A stretch of DNA of 64,000 nt from Lysinibacillus sp. FJAT-14745 (GCF_001275675.1 NZ_LITM01000007.1:12868-76867), one strand, 5' to 3'; shown: positions 1 through 8,490, counted from the first letter of the stretch. Notes: generated by a model from the sequence alone, not told the origin. Program-made: numbers and translations.

Positions 1-33
1 CTGTCTGTAAACGCCCGATTGGTGAAGACTAAT

Positions 34-63
34 AATCAGTGGGGATAGAGCTCCCCACTGATT
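34..63 (-). terminator. Hairpin downstream of yugI
   Basis: A perfect 12-bp stem (34-45 with 52-63) and 6-nt loop lie just past the yugI stop codon at 75. The T run after the stem on the minus strand is weak (ATTATTAG), so this may be a poor terminator or a 3'-end stabiliser. Confidence 0.5.
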
Positions 64-74
64 AAAGTTTCACT

Positions 75-452
75 TTAATGTCCTGACTGCTCGATCCAGT
101 CCTGTAATTTATCTTTTAGGGAATTAAAACCATTCGCATCCGATTCATCTACACGGTCCTGCAATGATTTACGTGGTAGTGCATCTTTTTTACGCAATGT
201 AGCTGGGCGCTCCTGTAAAGCTCGAATCGATAAACTAATTTTTTCGGCATCTTCATCGATTTCAAGTATCTTCACGTCTACCTCTTGTCCAACTGACAAA
301 AATTCACTAACGTCCTTTACAAAGCCGTACGTAATTTCGGAAATATGCACAAGGCCTTGTGTATCTTCATCAAGCGCAACAAATGCACCATACGGCTGTA
401 TACCTGTAACTTTTCCGCTCAACACGTCCCCTAATTCATATTTTTTTCCCAT
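75..452 (-). CDS. yugI: S1 RNA-binding domain protein, YugI / general stress protein 13 family
   Basis: The 125-residue protein has one S1-type OB-fold domain at about residues 6-77. Typical strands are visible: GDVLSGKVTGIQPYGAFV, then GLVHISEI, then a KISLSIRAL-like end. A charged tail of about 45 residues (DALPRK...DWIEQSGH) follows. The single S1 domain plus short tail matches B. subtilis YugI (about 130 aa), a ribosome-associated general stress protein. The neighbouring yugE and patB support the assignment. A role in binding RNA or ribosomes is family knowledge; nothing here shows a specific target. The Shine-Dalgarno sequence before the ATG at 452 is weak. Confidence 0.88.
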   Translation of the reverse strand: MGKKYELGDVLSGKVTGIQPYGAFVALDEDTQGLVHISEITYGFVKDVSEFLSVGQEVDVKILEIDEDAEKISLSIRALQERPATLRKKDALPRKSLQDRVDESDANGFNSLKDKLQDWIEQSGH

Positions 453-537
453 AAACTTTGCCCACTTTCTTTTTGTTTGCTACGTATATATCACCATAAA
501 TTATAACATACGCGTATTAGTGGGGCAAAAAATCTCC

Positions 538-2199
538 TTATTCGTTAATGGCACTAATTAGGTAATGCTGTTCACCATTTTTAGTTACTACAGAGGTTAA
601 TTTAAAGGATAATTGCTGTCCAATTACTCCACGTGCCTCACTTCTTACTTCAGCTTTAATATGAAGTGACGAACCCCCTATTTCATGAAGAGCTTTAAAA
701 TTTTCCATCCCCTCAAACTGAACAACTGTATCTATATCCAAATCATCAGTCAATAGTCTCTGAGCTATTTCTCGATCACCAGTCCCATGAGCATATAAAA
801 ATAAACTAACAATATTAATTGGATTTAAAGTGTTAATAATTGTATCATCCCTCGTCTCTACATACGAATTGTAAAGAGTTTTAGTTTGCTCTATCCAATC
901 AGGATTAATTGCTATACTTGTTGTCCCATCCTCTGTCTGCATAAATAAGTCTTCTCGTGCATATAAAATCCCCATCCATATATCGTATGTTGTTAACTGT
1001 TCTAGAGTCTTAGATTGTCCCGTTAACTTTATTTCATCTAGTATTAATTGGGCTGTTTTGCGCATTGCCTCACCATATTCCCCATTCGCAATGGTAGTTA
1101 ATAAATCCATGTATTCAGGTTTGAATTGCCCAGTTTTTGTACGAATTGGATTGGTGTCAGTCCCTTTAAAAATGGTAAGCCATGTATTTTCAAACTCTCC
1201 CTTTAATACGTTGAACTTATCCATATCTGTAGAATTATCCGCTACAAGTGTTTTTTCATAGAGCCGTAGAATAGTTGCCGAATCCTCTCTAGAATAGAGT
1301 AAATCTCCACCAACAAGCAATGAGCCTGTAGCCAAGTATTTAAAATATCCTAATACATTTGGGTGAAGGCGGTCAATATATTCGGGCGCGTCTTTCCCGA
1401 ATACAGGGTTTGGTCGAAAACTATAACTTTGTCCATTATATTGCAATTCCAAATATTGCTTTTCAGCCGTAGCAATTAATTTATTTAGGTCTGCTGGGAG
1501 ACTTTTTGGTTTTTGAGATAATACTTTTTCATACGGAGCAAGCTTATTAGAATAATAGCTTGCAATTTCTTCTGCTGAGTGAGAATATCCACTATAAAAG
1601 TAATAAGATTCTTCAAATGACATAGGATTTTCGTAAGTTTCGATACTCTGTATTCGCTCACGTGGCGTTTGTAGATTGTCCAATATATCTGTTTCTACAC
1701 CTTTTCTATAGTTGTCATTTGCGTTCTGTATTCTTAAAACCATCTCTTTTCTTTTAGATAAATCGTACAATTCATTATCTGCAATTTGAACTATTTCACT
1801 AAACTCTTTCTCTGGTATGTCGAGCTCTTTACTCATTTGTTCACGTTTTTCTTGATATTTTTTTGTAAGGTTTGAAAGCCATTCGTCATACGCATTTTCT
1901 TTTGCTTGTTCCTGTTCTTGTTCAGCTGTTTGAACAAATGTCGATGGATTAATCACATACGACGAAACGAAAACGCCTACTAAAAGTACACTTGCAATGC
2001 TCGCTATCCAGACGGCTGGCTTTTGCCATCTTGAAGGGGGCTTTTTTGTTGTTATGATTCCTGGCGAATGTTGTGTTGCATTTTCTGCCTCGATTTGTGC
2101 GAAAACGGCTTCTGGATCTAACTGTGATTCCATGCGATCATAGGATTTTTTTAGAAGCTCCATTCGTTTTTCAAATTGTTTATCATCCATTTTCAACAC
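538..2199 (-). CDS. Membrane-anchored anti-sigma factor-like protein with large extracytoplasmic domain
   Basis: The 553-residue protein has a cytoplasmic amino end (residues 1-60) rich in charged helices, one membrane segment at about 62-83 (PAVWIASIASVLLVGVFVSS) and about 470 residues predicted outside the cell. The start (TTG at 2199, or ATG at 2190) overlaps the end of the upstream ECF sigma gene and has a strong GGAGGGG site inside that gene. This architecture and coupling are typical of anti-sigma factors that hold an ECF sigma at the membrane. I recognise no named domain in the outer part. It carries a helical Glu/Lys-rich stretch at about 90-190, and a Gly/Ser-containing C-terminal region resembling the lipoprotein-like sensor domains of such proteins. 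Function is inferred from context. Confidence 0.6.
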   Translation of the reverse strand: MLKMDDKQFEKRMELLKKSYDRMESQLDPEAVFAQIEAENATQHSPGIITTKKPPSRWQKPAVWIASIASVLLVGVFVSSYVINPSTFVQTAEQEQEQAKENAYDEWLSNLTKKYQEKREQMSKELDIPEKEFSEIVQIADNELYDLSKRKEMVLRIQNANDNYRKGVETDILDNLQTPRERIQSIETYENPMSFEESYYFYSGYSHSAEEIASYYSNKLAPYEKVLSQKPKSLPADLNKLIATAEKQYLELQYNGQSYSFRPNPVFGKDAPEYIDRLHPNVLGYFKYLATGSLLVGGDLLYSREDSATILRLYEKTLVADNSTDMDKFNVLKGEFENTWLTIFKGTDTNPIRTKTGQFKPEYMDLLTTIANGEYGEAMRKTAQLILDEIKLTGQSKTLEQLTTYDIWMGILYAREDLFMQTEDGTTSIAINPDWIEQTKTLYNSYVETRDDTIINTLNPINIVSLFLYAHGTGDREIAQRLLTDDLDIDTVVQFEGMENFKALHEIGGSSLHIKAEVRSEARGVIGQQLSFKLTSVVTKNGEQHYLISAINE

Positions 2200-2731
2200 T
2201 CCCCTCCTGCATTAACAACGCTTTGAGCTTTTCCTTTGCACGCAATATACGAACTTTGACAGTTGATAACGAAATATTTAGTACCTCGGCTATCTCCTCA
2301 TACTTTAATTCATGGAAGTAAAATAATATAAGAGGATAACGATACTTTTCATCAAGTTCTTTAATAGCATTATGTAATAACCTATCCTCTTCAAAATTAA
2401 GGACATGCTTTTCTGCTGAAGATGAGGGCATTTGTTGCTGAGCACTTAGCTTTTCTCCCTTTGCCTGCTCTCGTTGTTCTTTGCGATAATAATCACGTGT
2501 TGCATTCAATGTGATTTTATAGAGCCATGTCGTAAAACGATCCTGCTTAAATTGATGTAAAAAACGATAGAGCTTCACAAATACCTCCTGCGAAACATCT
2601 GCTAAATCATCACTATGTACGCCGCATTGAAAGGCAAATTTTTCAACTGTTCGTTGATGTATTCGGATCAGCTCTATATAGGCGTCTTTGTCTCCTTGGT
2701 GAGCCCGTTCTATTAATTCAGTTTCTGTCAC
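2183..2731 (-). CDS. ECF-subfamily RNA polymerase sigma factor (sigma-70 family)
   Basis: Region 2 is visible as DLADVSQEVFVKLYRFLHQF followed by RFTTWLYKITLNATRDYYRK. Region 4 is visible as an HTH (YEEIAEVLNISLSTVKVRILRAKEKL). Two helices separated by a variable Gln/Ser-rich linker and no region 3 define the ECF class. Upstream in-frame ATGs at 2764 and 2737 exist, but a GGGGGG Shine-Dalgarno lies 6 nt before the GTG at 2731, giving 182 residues. It is followed with a 17-bp overlap by a membrane protein with anti-sigma architecture, so the two probably form a stress-response pair. I cannot assign a named sigma factor. Confidence 0.88.
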   Translation of the reverse strand: MTETELIERAHQGDKDAYIELIRIHQRTVEKFAFQCGVHSDDLADVSQEVFVKLYRFLHQFKQDRFTTWLYKITLNATRDYYRKEQREQAKGEKLSAQQQMPSSSAEKHVLNFEEDRLLHNAIKELDEKYRYPLILFYFHELKYEEIAEVLNISLSTVKVRILRAKEKLKALLMQEGSVENG

Positions 2732-2959
2732 AGTCATCCCCCCTTTGCACATGTAACGAATCATTCCTCCTAATTGTTACATATTTAAATAGATTTTACT
2801 TTTTTAATAATAGCTCCAAACACTAATTACGTCGCTAAAATTACCTCCACTGTTCAAACAAAATTATTCCAGAATATCTATAAATCATTTTCTGAAATTA
2901 CTTGTGAAACGAGAATATTGCTGTAAAATGAAACTTTAGTATAAGGAGGATTAATTTTT

Positions 2960-4294
2960 GTGTCTTCGAGAGATCAATTTACATCTAAAATTGGGTTTAT
3001 TTTAGCTGCCGCTGGAAGTTCTATAGGGTTAGGAGCTATTTGGAAGTTTCCTTACATGGCGGGTACTAACGGCGGAAGTGTCTTTATTTTTCTATTCATC
3101 CTATGTACATTTTTCATCGGTTTGCCAGTGTTAATTGCAGAATTTATGATTGGTCGTCGTGGGCAAAAGGATGCTGTCACGTCGTTCAAGGAACAGGCGC
3201 CAGGAAAACCATGGTACTTCATAGGATGGGGTGGCATGATTATAGCCGGTCTAATACTGTCATTCTACAGTGTTGTTGGTGGCTGGATTTTAAGCTACTT
3301 AGGCCGCGCCATAACATTCCATCTCAAAAATTCAAATGGTAATTATGCAGATTTATTCAATAACATCATTTCAAGCCCATTTGAAGCAGTGCTTGTACAA
3401 GGATTATTTATGTTGTTAACTGTAGTAATTGTATCAGCAGGCATTAAAGGTGGGATTGAAAAAGCTAGTACATGGATGATGCCACTGTTATTCATCTTTT
3501 TCATCGTATTAGTTATACGTTCTTTAACATTGGACGGTGCAATGGAAGGTATTAAATTTATGTTCGTCCCTGATTGGTCCTATTTAAATGCAGAAACATT
3601 TTTAAAGGCACTTGGACAAGCTTTCTTCTCGCTAAGTGTTGGGATCGCGGTAATGATCACATATGCTTCCTATTTATCAAAATCAGAAAAGATCGGAAAT
3701 TCAGCCATCAATGTGGCATCAATGAATATCATTATTTCTTTACTTGCAGGTCTAGTAATTTTCCCAGCAGTGTTCGCACTTGGCTATACACCTGATCAAG
3801 GTCCTGGCCTCGTATTTATTATTTTACCTGCTGTTTTTGAACAATTACCTCTTGGTGGACTGTTCTTAACGATTTTCTTTGTACTCTTACTATTTGCTAC
3901 AGTTACTTCTTCCATTTCCATGTTAGAAATTGTCGTGGCTATCGCAATTGGAGATAAGCCTGAAAAGCGTAAAAAAATCGCTTGGATTGGCGGTATTATT
4001 ATTTTTATCGTTGGTATTCCAAGTGCACTATCATTCGGCATCTTATCTGATGTAAAAATTTTAGATCGCTCTATTTTCGACTTTGTAGACTTTTTGACCA
4101 ATAGTATCGGTATGCCAATTGGTGCCTTATTGATTTCTATCTTTGCAGGCTATTATTATACAAAGGACATTTCTCGTAAGGAGCTTGCAACATCTAGTCT
4201 GATGTTCAATATTTGGTATATTTTAATTCGTTATGTTTCTCCGATAGCGATACTAATTATTTTCATTCAGGGAATTTTACCGTTGTTTAAATAA
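2960..4294 (+). CDS. Sodium-dependent transporter of the SNF (neurotransmitter:sodium symporter) family
   Basis: The 444-residue integral membrane protein opens with the family hallmark SKIGFILAAAGSSIGLGAIWKFPYMAGTNGG (TM1 with the unwound Na+ site). About eleven to twelve hydrophobic segments follow. Bacterial members (YocR/YhdH in B. subtilis, MhsT, LeuT) import amino acids with Na+. The substrate cannot be read from sequence. The GTG start at 2960 is preceded by AAGGAGGA at ideal spacing; a TTG two bases upstream is out of frame. It is a single-gene unit ending in a strong terminator. A Na+-coupled carrier fits a genome region that also encodes the Mrp Na+ antiporter. Confidence 0.88.
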   Translation: MSSRDQFTSKIGFILAAAGSSIGLGAIWKFPYMAGTNGGSVFIFLFILCTFFIGLPVLIAEFMIGRRGQKDAVTSFKEQAPGKPWYFIGWGGMIIAGLILSFYSVVGGWILSYLGRAITFHLKNSNGNYADLFNNIISSPFEAVLVQGLFMLLTVVIVSAGIKGGIEKASTWMMPLLFIFFIVLVIRSLTLDGAMEGIKFMFVPDWSYLNAETFLKALGQAFFSLSVGIAVMITYASYLSKSEKIGNSAINVASMNIIISLLAGLVIFPAVFALGYTPDQGPGLVFIILPAVFEQLPLGGLFLTIFFVLLLFATVTSSISMLEIVVAIAIGDKPEKRKKIAWIGGIIIFIVGIPSALSFGILSDVKILDRSIFDFVDFLTNSIGMPIGALLISIFAGYYYTKDISRKELATSSLMFNIWYILIRYVSPIAILIIFIQGILPLFK

Positions 4295-4302
4295 AAAAAA
4301 AC

Positions 4303-4332
4303 GAGGTTGTCTCAAAATTGAATGACAACCTC
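4303..4332. terminator. Bidirectional intrinsic terminator between SNF transporter and yugE
   Basis: A 9-bp stem GAGGTTGTC/GACAACCTC is flanked by an A run on the left and a T-rich stretch on the right. It serves the transporter on the plus strand. On the minus strand (T run complementary to 4293-4301) it serves yugE, whose stop codon lies 280 bp away beyond an F1 repeat. Confidence 0.85.
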
Positions 4333-4348
4333 ATTTTCTATAGAAAAG

Positions 4349-4616
4349 CAGAAGCATTATTGCGTCCGGATTCGGCTTTGTGCTTAGGCCAACATGATGT
4401 TTTTTGCGCGAAAGCGTAGTGCTAACGTAGCGGCAGCAAGGTGTTTTGTCTGTGCGAAAACGAAGCGACAGCAAAAGTGTTTTATCTGCGCAAAAGCGAA
4501 GCGGCAGCGGCAACAACATGATGTTGGTCACTTAGTCGTTGCCACAGGTCGTGGCGTTCTTAGACTGAGTTCCTCTATTTCAGCGGATGTTTTGACACCC
4601 ACTAGAAGAAGTTAAA
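4349..4616 (-). repeat. F1 structured intergenic repeat, copy A
   Basis: Read on the minus strand it begins at TTTAAC (4611-4616), which also contains the yugE stop codon. It ends near 4349 with CCGGACGCAATAATGC. It contains the P0 hairpin (CCAACA-TGA-TGTTGG type, here AACAACATGATGTTGG). It also holds the nested hairpin at 4531-4569: outer stem CTTAGTC/GACTGAG, inner stem GCCAC/GTGGC, loop AGGTC. Three copies of a GCGAAAGCGAAGCG-type cassette fill 4405-4510. It lies between the yugE stop codon and the yugE terminator. Translated frames here are repeat shadows, not genes. Confidence 0.8.
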
Positions 4617-4881
4617 TAATGCATTTTGCTTCAAATTTTATCGCGATAAGTTTGTAAGAAATGGCTACACAATCTTCATATGGTATCCATTCTTCAAATG
4701 AATGCTCATATGTTTCTTGAATAACCTTTGCAAGAGTAGATGGATCATCAATTCCTTGCAATGCTGCTACAACATCTGCAGTTTCAGTATCATAATGATC
4801 TGGACCTAAGTGGAATGGATCCCACTCCTCTAGCAGGTGTACGGCTGCTTGATTCATTTTTATATTTTCCAAAATACTCAC
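4612..4881 (-). CDS. yugE: DUF1871 family protein, YugE-like
   Basis: This 89-residue acidic helical protein has the core MNQAAVHLLEEWDPFHLGPDHYDTETADVV characteristic of the YugE/DUF1871 family. The function is unknown. It is divergent from patB, as in B. subtilis, which supports the name. The GTG at 4881 is preceded by AAAGGA at 6-nt spacing. The stop TAA falls inside the TTTAAC boundary of the adjoining F1 repeat, so the last codons and stop could have been shaped by the repeat insertion. Confidence 0.8.
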   Translation of the reverse strand: MSILENIKMNQAAVHLLEEWDPFHLGPDHYDTETADVVAALQGIDDPSTLAKVIQETYEHSFEEWIPYEDCVAISYKLIAIKFEAKCII

Positions 4882-4944
4882 CTATTATCCTTTTATCATA
4901 CTCGTATGATACCATAGTAAATAAAAAAGAAAAGAGTGATTTGC

Positions 4945-6117
4945 TTGTCTATTTTCGATCAAACTATTAAACGTCGTTGTACAAACTCGGTAAAATGGGA
5001 CGCAATGGAAAACGTATATGAGCTACAAGAGGCTTCAGACATACTTCCAATGTGGGTAGCGGATATGGATTTTTCTGCACCAATAGCCGTATCAAAAGCG
5101 CTACAAGAGCATGCTGAAAAGACTGTTTTCGGCTATAGCTTTGTTAGCGATGAAGCGGTACAGGCGATCGTAGACTGGCAAAATGCTCATCATGATTGGC
5201 ACATTGACAAAGAATCAATTGTTTTCTGTAACGGTGTTGTTGCTGCTTTAGCGGATAGTATCAAAGCACTGACAAATCCAGGAGATAAAGTACTTATTTC
5301 CTCACCTGTCTACCCACCATTCTATAACATCCCGAAAAGTAATGGTCGAGAGATTGTTAATTGTCCTTTAGTAGAAAAAGATGGGACATTTGTCTATGAC
5401 TTTGAAGCCTTTGAACAAGCACTTGCTCAAAACGTGAAAGCCTACATATTGTGTAATCCTCATAATCCAGGAGGATATGTATGGGATGAAGCTACATTAA
5501 AGGAAATCGTACGACTATGTGCAAAATATGATGTAGTGATTATTTCAGATGAAATTCATTCGGATTTAATGTTAGATGGCTCTAAACATACACCATTAGC
5601 AAAAATCGCTGGTGATGAAATTGATCGTATTATTACGTGTATGGCACCGACAAAAACGTTTAATTTAGCTGGTATTCAAGTTGCCTATATGATTGTACCG
5701 GATAAAGAAAAGCGAATGTTACTAGAAGCAGTTCATATGGCTAGTGGGCAAGGCTCATTAAATACCTTTGCTTCAGTTGCACTTCATGCTGCTTATTCAG
5801 AGGGGTCCCCATGGTTAAGTGACATGCTTACTTACATTTCAAATAATATGGACTATGTGATTGCTGAATTAGGTCAATTACCCGGCATCCATATTAAAAA
5901 ACCCCAGGGCACTTATTTACTTTGGATTGATTATCGAGAATTAGGACTTGATGAAAAAGAAATCATGAAACGCTTGCTGGAAAATGGCAAACTTGCATTA
6001 GAGCCAGGGACAAAATACGGCGAAGAAGGTTGCGGCTTCCTACGTATGAACGTCGCTTGCTCATTTGACACAGTAAAAGATGGTGTTCAACGCTTTAAGC
6101 AAGCACTTCAGCAATAA
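4945..6117 (+). CDS. patB: PatB family pyridoxal phosphate-dependent C-S lyase (cystathionine beta-lyase)
   Basis: This 390-residue fold-type I aminotransferase-like enzyme cleaves the C-S bond of cystathionine or cysteine conjugates in the cytoplasm. Visible motifs are LPMWVADMDF near the amino end, CNPHNPGG, VIISDEIHSDLML and TKTFNLAG with the PLP lysine, then the C-terminal FLRMNVACS. The collinear resemblance to B. subtilis PatB runs from the first residues. The TTG at 4945 is preferred because it gives MSIFDQ...SVKWD, aligning with PatB MNFDK...SVKWD; an in-frame GTG lies at 4936. Divergent from yugE. A strong terminator follows. Confidence 0.92.
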   Translation: MSIFDQTIKRRCTNSVKWDAMENVYELQEASDILPMWVADMDFSAPIAVSKALQEHAEKTVFGYSFVSDEAVQAIVDWQNAHHDWHIDKESIVFCNGVVAALADSIKALTNPGDKVLISSPVYPPFYNIPKSNGREIVNCPLVEKDGTFVYDFEAFEQALAQNVKAYILCNPHNPGGYVWDEATLKEIVRLCAKYDVVIISDEIHSDLMLDGSKHTPLAKIAGDEIDRIITCMAPTKTFNLAGIQVAYMIVPDKEKRMLLEAVHMASGQGSLNTFASVALHAAYSEGSPWLSDMLTYISNNMDYVIAELGQLPGIHIKKPQGTYLLWIDYRELGLDEKEIMKRLLENGKLALEPGTKYGEEGCGFLRMNVACSFDTVKDGVQRFKQALQQ

Positions 6118-6131
6118 AAAGTAAATAGTGA

Positions 6132-6170
6132 AGGATATCTCTCAAGCTTTTCTGAGATATCCTTTTTTTT
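6132..6170 (+). terminator. Intrinsic terminator of patB
   Basis: A 10-bp stem AGGATATCTC/GAGATATCCT is followed directly by eight Ts. Confidence 0.93.
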
Positions 6171-6270
6171 GTTTAGAAAATATATCTCATAAGGAAATTA
6201 AGCATCTGGAGAATGGAGTGAAGACACACAATACATGAGGTGTTTTAGCATAAGATTAATGAGAATGAAT

Positions 6271-6304
6271 GATGCCCCGCAGTCCTTAATGGCTGCGAGG
6301 CATC
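6271..6304 (-). terminator. GC-rich hairpin after the ppiB unit
   Basis: A 12-bp stem with one mismatch (6271-6282 with 6293-6304) lies just past the stop codon of the small gene at 6329. The T run is poor (CATTCATT), so termination is plausible rather than certain. Confidence 0.5.
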
Positions 6305-6328
6305 TGGCTTCCCACGAAAAATGTGTTT

Positions 6329-6541
6329 TTAAATGTTTTGCTGATTGTTTGTATTATTTTTCTCTGAAAGAATACGTGCTTCGATTTCCTTTGACTTCAT
6401 TTCTTGTTTCTTAGAAATCTTACGGAAAACAGTAAATACAACAATACATAAAATAAGCATGATTAAAAATTCAAAAGCTGCAGGAATATAACCTGATTTA
6501 TCTTCTGGGAAATATAAAAATTGATACATTAAATGTTTCAT
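6329..6541 (-). CDS. Small single-pass membrane protein, function unknown
   Basis: The 70-residue protein has one clear membrane segment at about residues 21-40 (AAFEFLIMLILCIVVFTVF), then a basic, Glu-rich cytoplasmic tail likely to form a helix (KISKKQEMKSKEIEARILSEK). AGGACG lies before the ATG. It begins 22 bp after the ppiB stop codon on the same strand and is probably co-transcribed. I do not recognise a family. Confidence 0.65.
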   Translation of the reverse strand: MKHLMYQFLYFPEDKSGYIPAAFEFLIMLILCIVVFTVFRKISKKQEMKSKEIEARILSEKNNTNNQQNI

Positions 6542-6563
6542 GTTTTACACGTCCTTACAATTA

Positions 6564-7151
6564 TTATTCAAAAACTGTAATTGACTCGATTTTCACATCT
6601 TCTACTGGTTTATCACGGAAGTCTTTTTCTACGTCTGCAAGTTTGTCGACAACGTCCATTCCTTCAACAACATGACCAAATACTGTGTGTTTATGATCTA
6701 ACCAAGGAGTACCACCATTTTGAGCATATGCTTCAATAATCTCTTCTGGGAAGCCAGCACCTTGTAATTGGCGAAGCATATCACTTGGAAGGTGCTTCAT
6801 TTGTACGATAAAGAATTGTGAACCATTTGTATTTGGACCCGCATTTGCCATTGAAAGGGCACCGCGAAGATTAAATACTTTTTCAGAGAACTCATCTTCG
6901 AAAGAGTTACCCCAAATTGATTCGCCGCCCATACCTGTACCAGTTGGGTCACCACCTTGAATCATAAAGTCTTGGATCACACGGTGGAAAATGATGCCGT
7001 CATAGTATCCTGACTTTGCATGGCCTAAGAAGTTTTCAACAGTTTTTGGTGCATGCTCTGGGAATAATTTAATTTTGATGGCACCTAATGTTGTTTTCAT
7101 TTCTACAAGTACTTCGCCTTCTAGTACTTCTGTTGTTAATTGTGGAAACAT
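6564..7151 (-). CDS. ppiB: Cyclophilin-type peptidyl-prolyl cis-trans isomerase
   Basis: The 195-residue cytoplasmic cyclophilin accelerates proline isomerisation during folding. Motifs in order: [54 protein letters not shown] (active-site Arg in FHRV), [16 protein letters not shown], and [17 protein letters not shown]. It is longer than B. subtilis PpiB (about 143 aa). The extra length is an insertion around residues 115-140 ([27 protein letters not shown]), a form common in related genera. No signal peptide is visible. Confidence 0.93.
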   Translation of the reverse strand: MFPQLTTEVLEGEVLVEMKTTLGAIKIKLFPEHAPKTVENFLGHAKSGYYDGIIFHRVIQDFMIQGGDPTGTGMGGESIWGNSFEDEFSEKVFNLRGALSMANAGPNTNGSQFFIVQMKHLPSDMLRQLQGAGFPEEIIEAYAQNGGTPWLDHKHTVFGHVVEGMDVVDKLADVEKDFRDKPVEDVKIESITVFE

Positions 7152-7290
7152 TGAAGTCTCTCCTTTAAATGTAAAATTTCAGTTTCAATGAAAATGATAG
7201 TACTATCATTTCTGACCTTATTTTAGTCTAACACACTTCTTACTGGTTTTCTTCACCAAAGTATTGACGATTTATTGCACTTTTAATTTT

Positions 7291-7471
7291 TGGACTTATC
7301 ACCATACTGTGGAGTTGATTTCCGTTCCAGCTGGGCTCTTTCCTGCGGGCGTCCGTTGAGCCGCTTGGGCCAATAAGTGTTTTTGTGTGAAAGCGAAGCG
7401 GCAACAGCAGAAGTTTTTTGCACGAAAGCGTAGTGCTAACGTAGCGGCAGCGGCACGATGTTGGTCACCGG
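7291..7471 (+). repeat. F2 structured intergenic repeat, 5' half (copy a)
   Basis: It begins with the F2 left core (CATACTGTGGAGTTGATTTC..GGCTGGGC), then GGGCGTCCGTTGAGCCGCTT, two GCGAAAGCG-type cassettes (7385-7440) and the P0 hairpin CACGATGTTGGTCA. It stops where the P1/P2 hairpin should begin, so it is truncated. It lies between ppiB and the divergent gene at 7592. The remaining intergenic bases to 7591 show nothing further apart from a Shine-Dalgarno sequence. Confidence 0.7.
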
Positions 7472-7591
7472 TTAAGAAACATTCTTTCATATTAACCCCC
7501 TTAGTATATTTTTTATGATTGTTCATATATCCCCTTGATCAATAATAAAGATGGATTATATGGATAATAGTAGAAAAATGGAGGGATTGAA

Positions 7592-8299
7592 ATGAAATTT
7601 ATACAAAAAATAAGTGTAATCGGACTGTCGGTATGTCTGTTGAGTATCGTTTTTTCATCTGCTAGCATGGCAACAACAATCGTTACAGAAGAGCATCTGA
7701 ATTCAGTAAATAATAAAAATAAAAAAGAAGTTCATTATTACAAAAACGACTCCGCCAAAATAGTAGCAAAAGAAACAAAAACGGTACTGATTAAAACAGA
7801 AAAAGAAGATAAATCATTATTAGAACAAAAAACAAAAGAATTTGAAGAAAAAATGAAAATGGAACAAATAGCCTTTATTGAAGAGGGATTGAAAAAAGCA
7901 ACAACGCTTCAAGATGTAGAAAAAGTAAAAAGTGATGCAGCCAACTTATTAAAAAAAGAAAAAGAATTGTTTAAAGCAGAAAGTAAAAAATATGTAAAAA
8001 CAATGATTGATACAGAAAAAGTGAACTTAGCGATGATTTCAAGTTCATATAAGACGGTTAGAGATGACTTTTTCACCTTTAACAAACACGGATTCTATTA
8101 CTATGATGTAGATAAAAATGAATTTGTTCCAAACGATAAAGTAAATACAACAGAAGAAGTAAAAGAATTTGAAAAAAAACACAAAGAAGATACAAAATTA
8201 AAAGATAATCCAATCAACACCTTAATCCTGTTCATTCTCCTTGGATTGTTATGTATAATTCCTCTTTTCATAAGTAACAGACAAAAAAACAGAGCGTAA
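7592..8299 (+). CDS. Secreted coiled-coil protein with C-terminal membrane anchor, unknown
   Basis: The 235-residue protein has a signal peptide (residues 1-27, MKFIQKISVIGLSVCLLSIVF then SSASMA|TT). A Lys/Glu-rich region with strong coiled-coil character covers about 60-150. A Tyr/Phe-rich patch (FNKHGFYYYDVDKNEF) precedes a single membrane helix at about 208-226 (PINTLILFILLGLLCIIPLFI) and a short basic tail. This is a type I membrane protein with its bulk outside. GGAGGG precedes the ATG at good spacing. The gene is unusually A-rich. I do not recognise a family; it could be an envelope scaffold or a pilus/secretion accessory protein, but that is speculation. Confidence 0.7.
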   Translation: MKFIQKISVIGLSVCLLSIVFSSASMATTIVTEEHLNSVNNKNKKEVHYYKNDSAKIVAKETKTVLIKTEKEDKSLLEQKTKEFEEKMKMEQIAFIEEGLKKATTLQDVEKVKSDAANLLKKEKELFKAESKKYVKTMIDTEKVNLAMISSSYKTVRDDFFTFNKHGFYYYDVDKNEFVPNDKVNTTEEVKEFEKKHKEDTKLKDNPINTLILFILLGLLCIIPLFISNRQKNRA

Positions 8300-8410
8300 G
8301 CGTTATTGATGCTTTTAGCCTTCGTTCCTCTATCGCTAATCCACAAGAAGTCATCCACACTCCAATCGACCTATTCACATGACATACGTTTTTACAACAT
8401 GACATCCAAC
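8300..8410 (+). repeat. F2 repeat, 3'-half fragment (copy b)
   Basis: Starting at the stop codon of the preceding gene it carries the F2 distal half: GCGTTATTGATGCTTTTAGC, CTTCGTTCCTCTATCGC, then ACTCCAATCGACC and the tail with ACATACGTTTTTACAAC. It lacks the first half. Confidence 0.65.
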
Positions 8411-8414
8411 TTTT

Positions 8415-8475
8415 TAGTTTTATCGGAATACTTTCAGGAATTATCGCCCAACTTTTAAATTTTATCGACATCCGC
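8415..8475 (+). repeat. Degenerate 21-bp tandem repeat remnant
   Basis: About three units of the type TTTTATCGGAATACTTTCAGG, AATTATCGCCCAACTTTTAA, ATTTTATCGACATCC occur about 21 bp apart. They are related to the array at 19650-19755. Confidence 0.5.
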
Positions 8476-8490
8476 CTTCCAAAGAGCAAA

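Noticed and set aside
1-33. Left edge of the window
   Set aside because: Too short to support a gene call; no frame or site can be assigned.
4394-4615. Open frames on both strands in the F1 repeat (for example a plus-strand frame of about 73 codons)
   Set aside because: They coincide with repeat cassettes and hairpins, recur in other F1 copies and lack ribosome sites.
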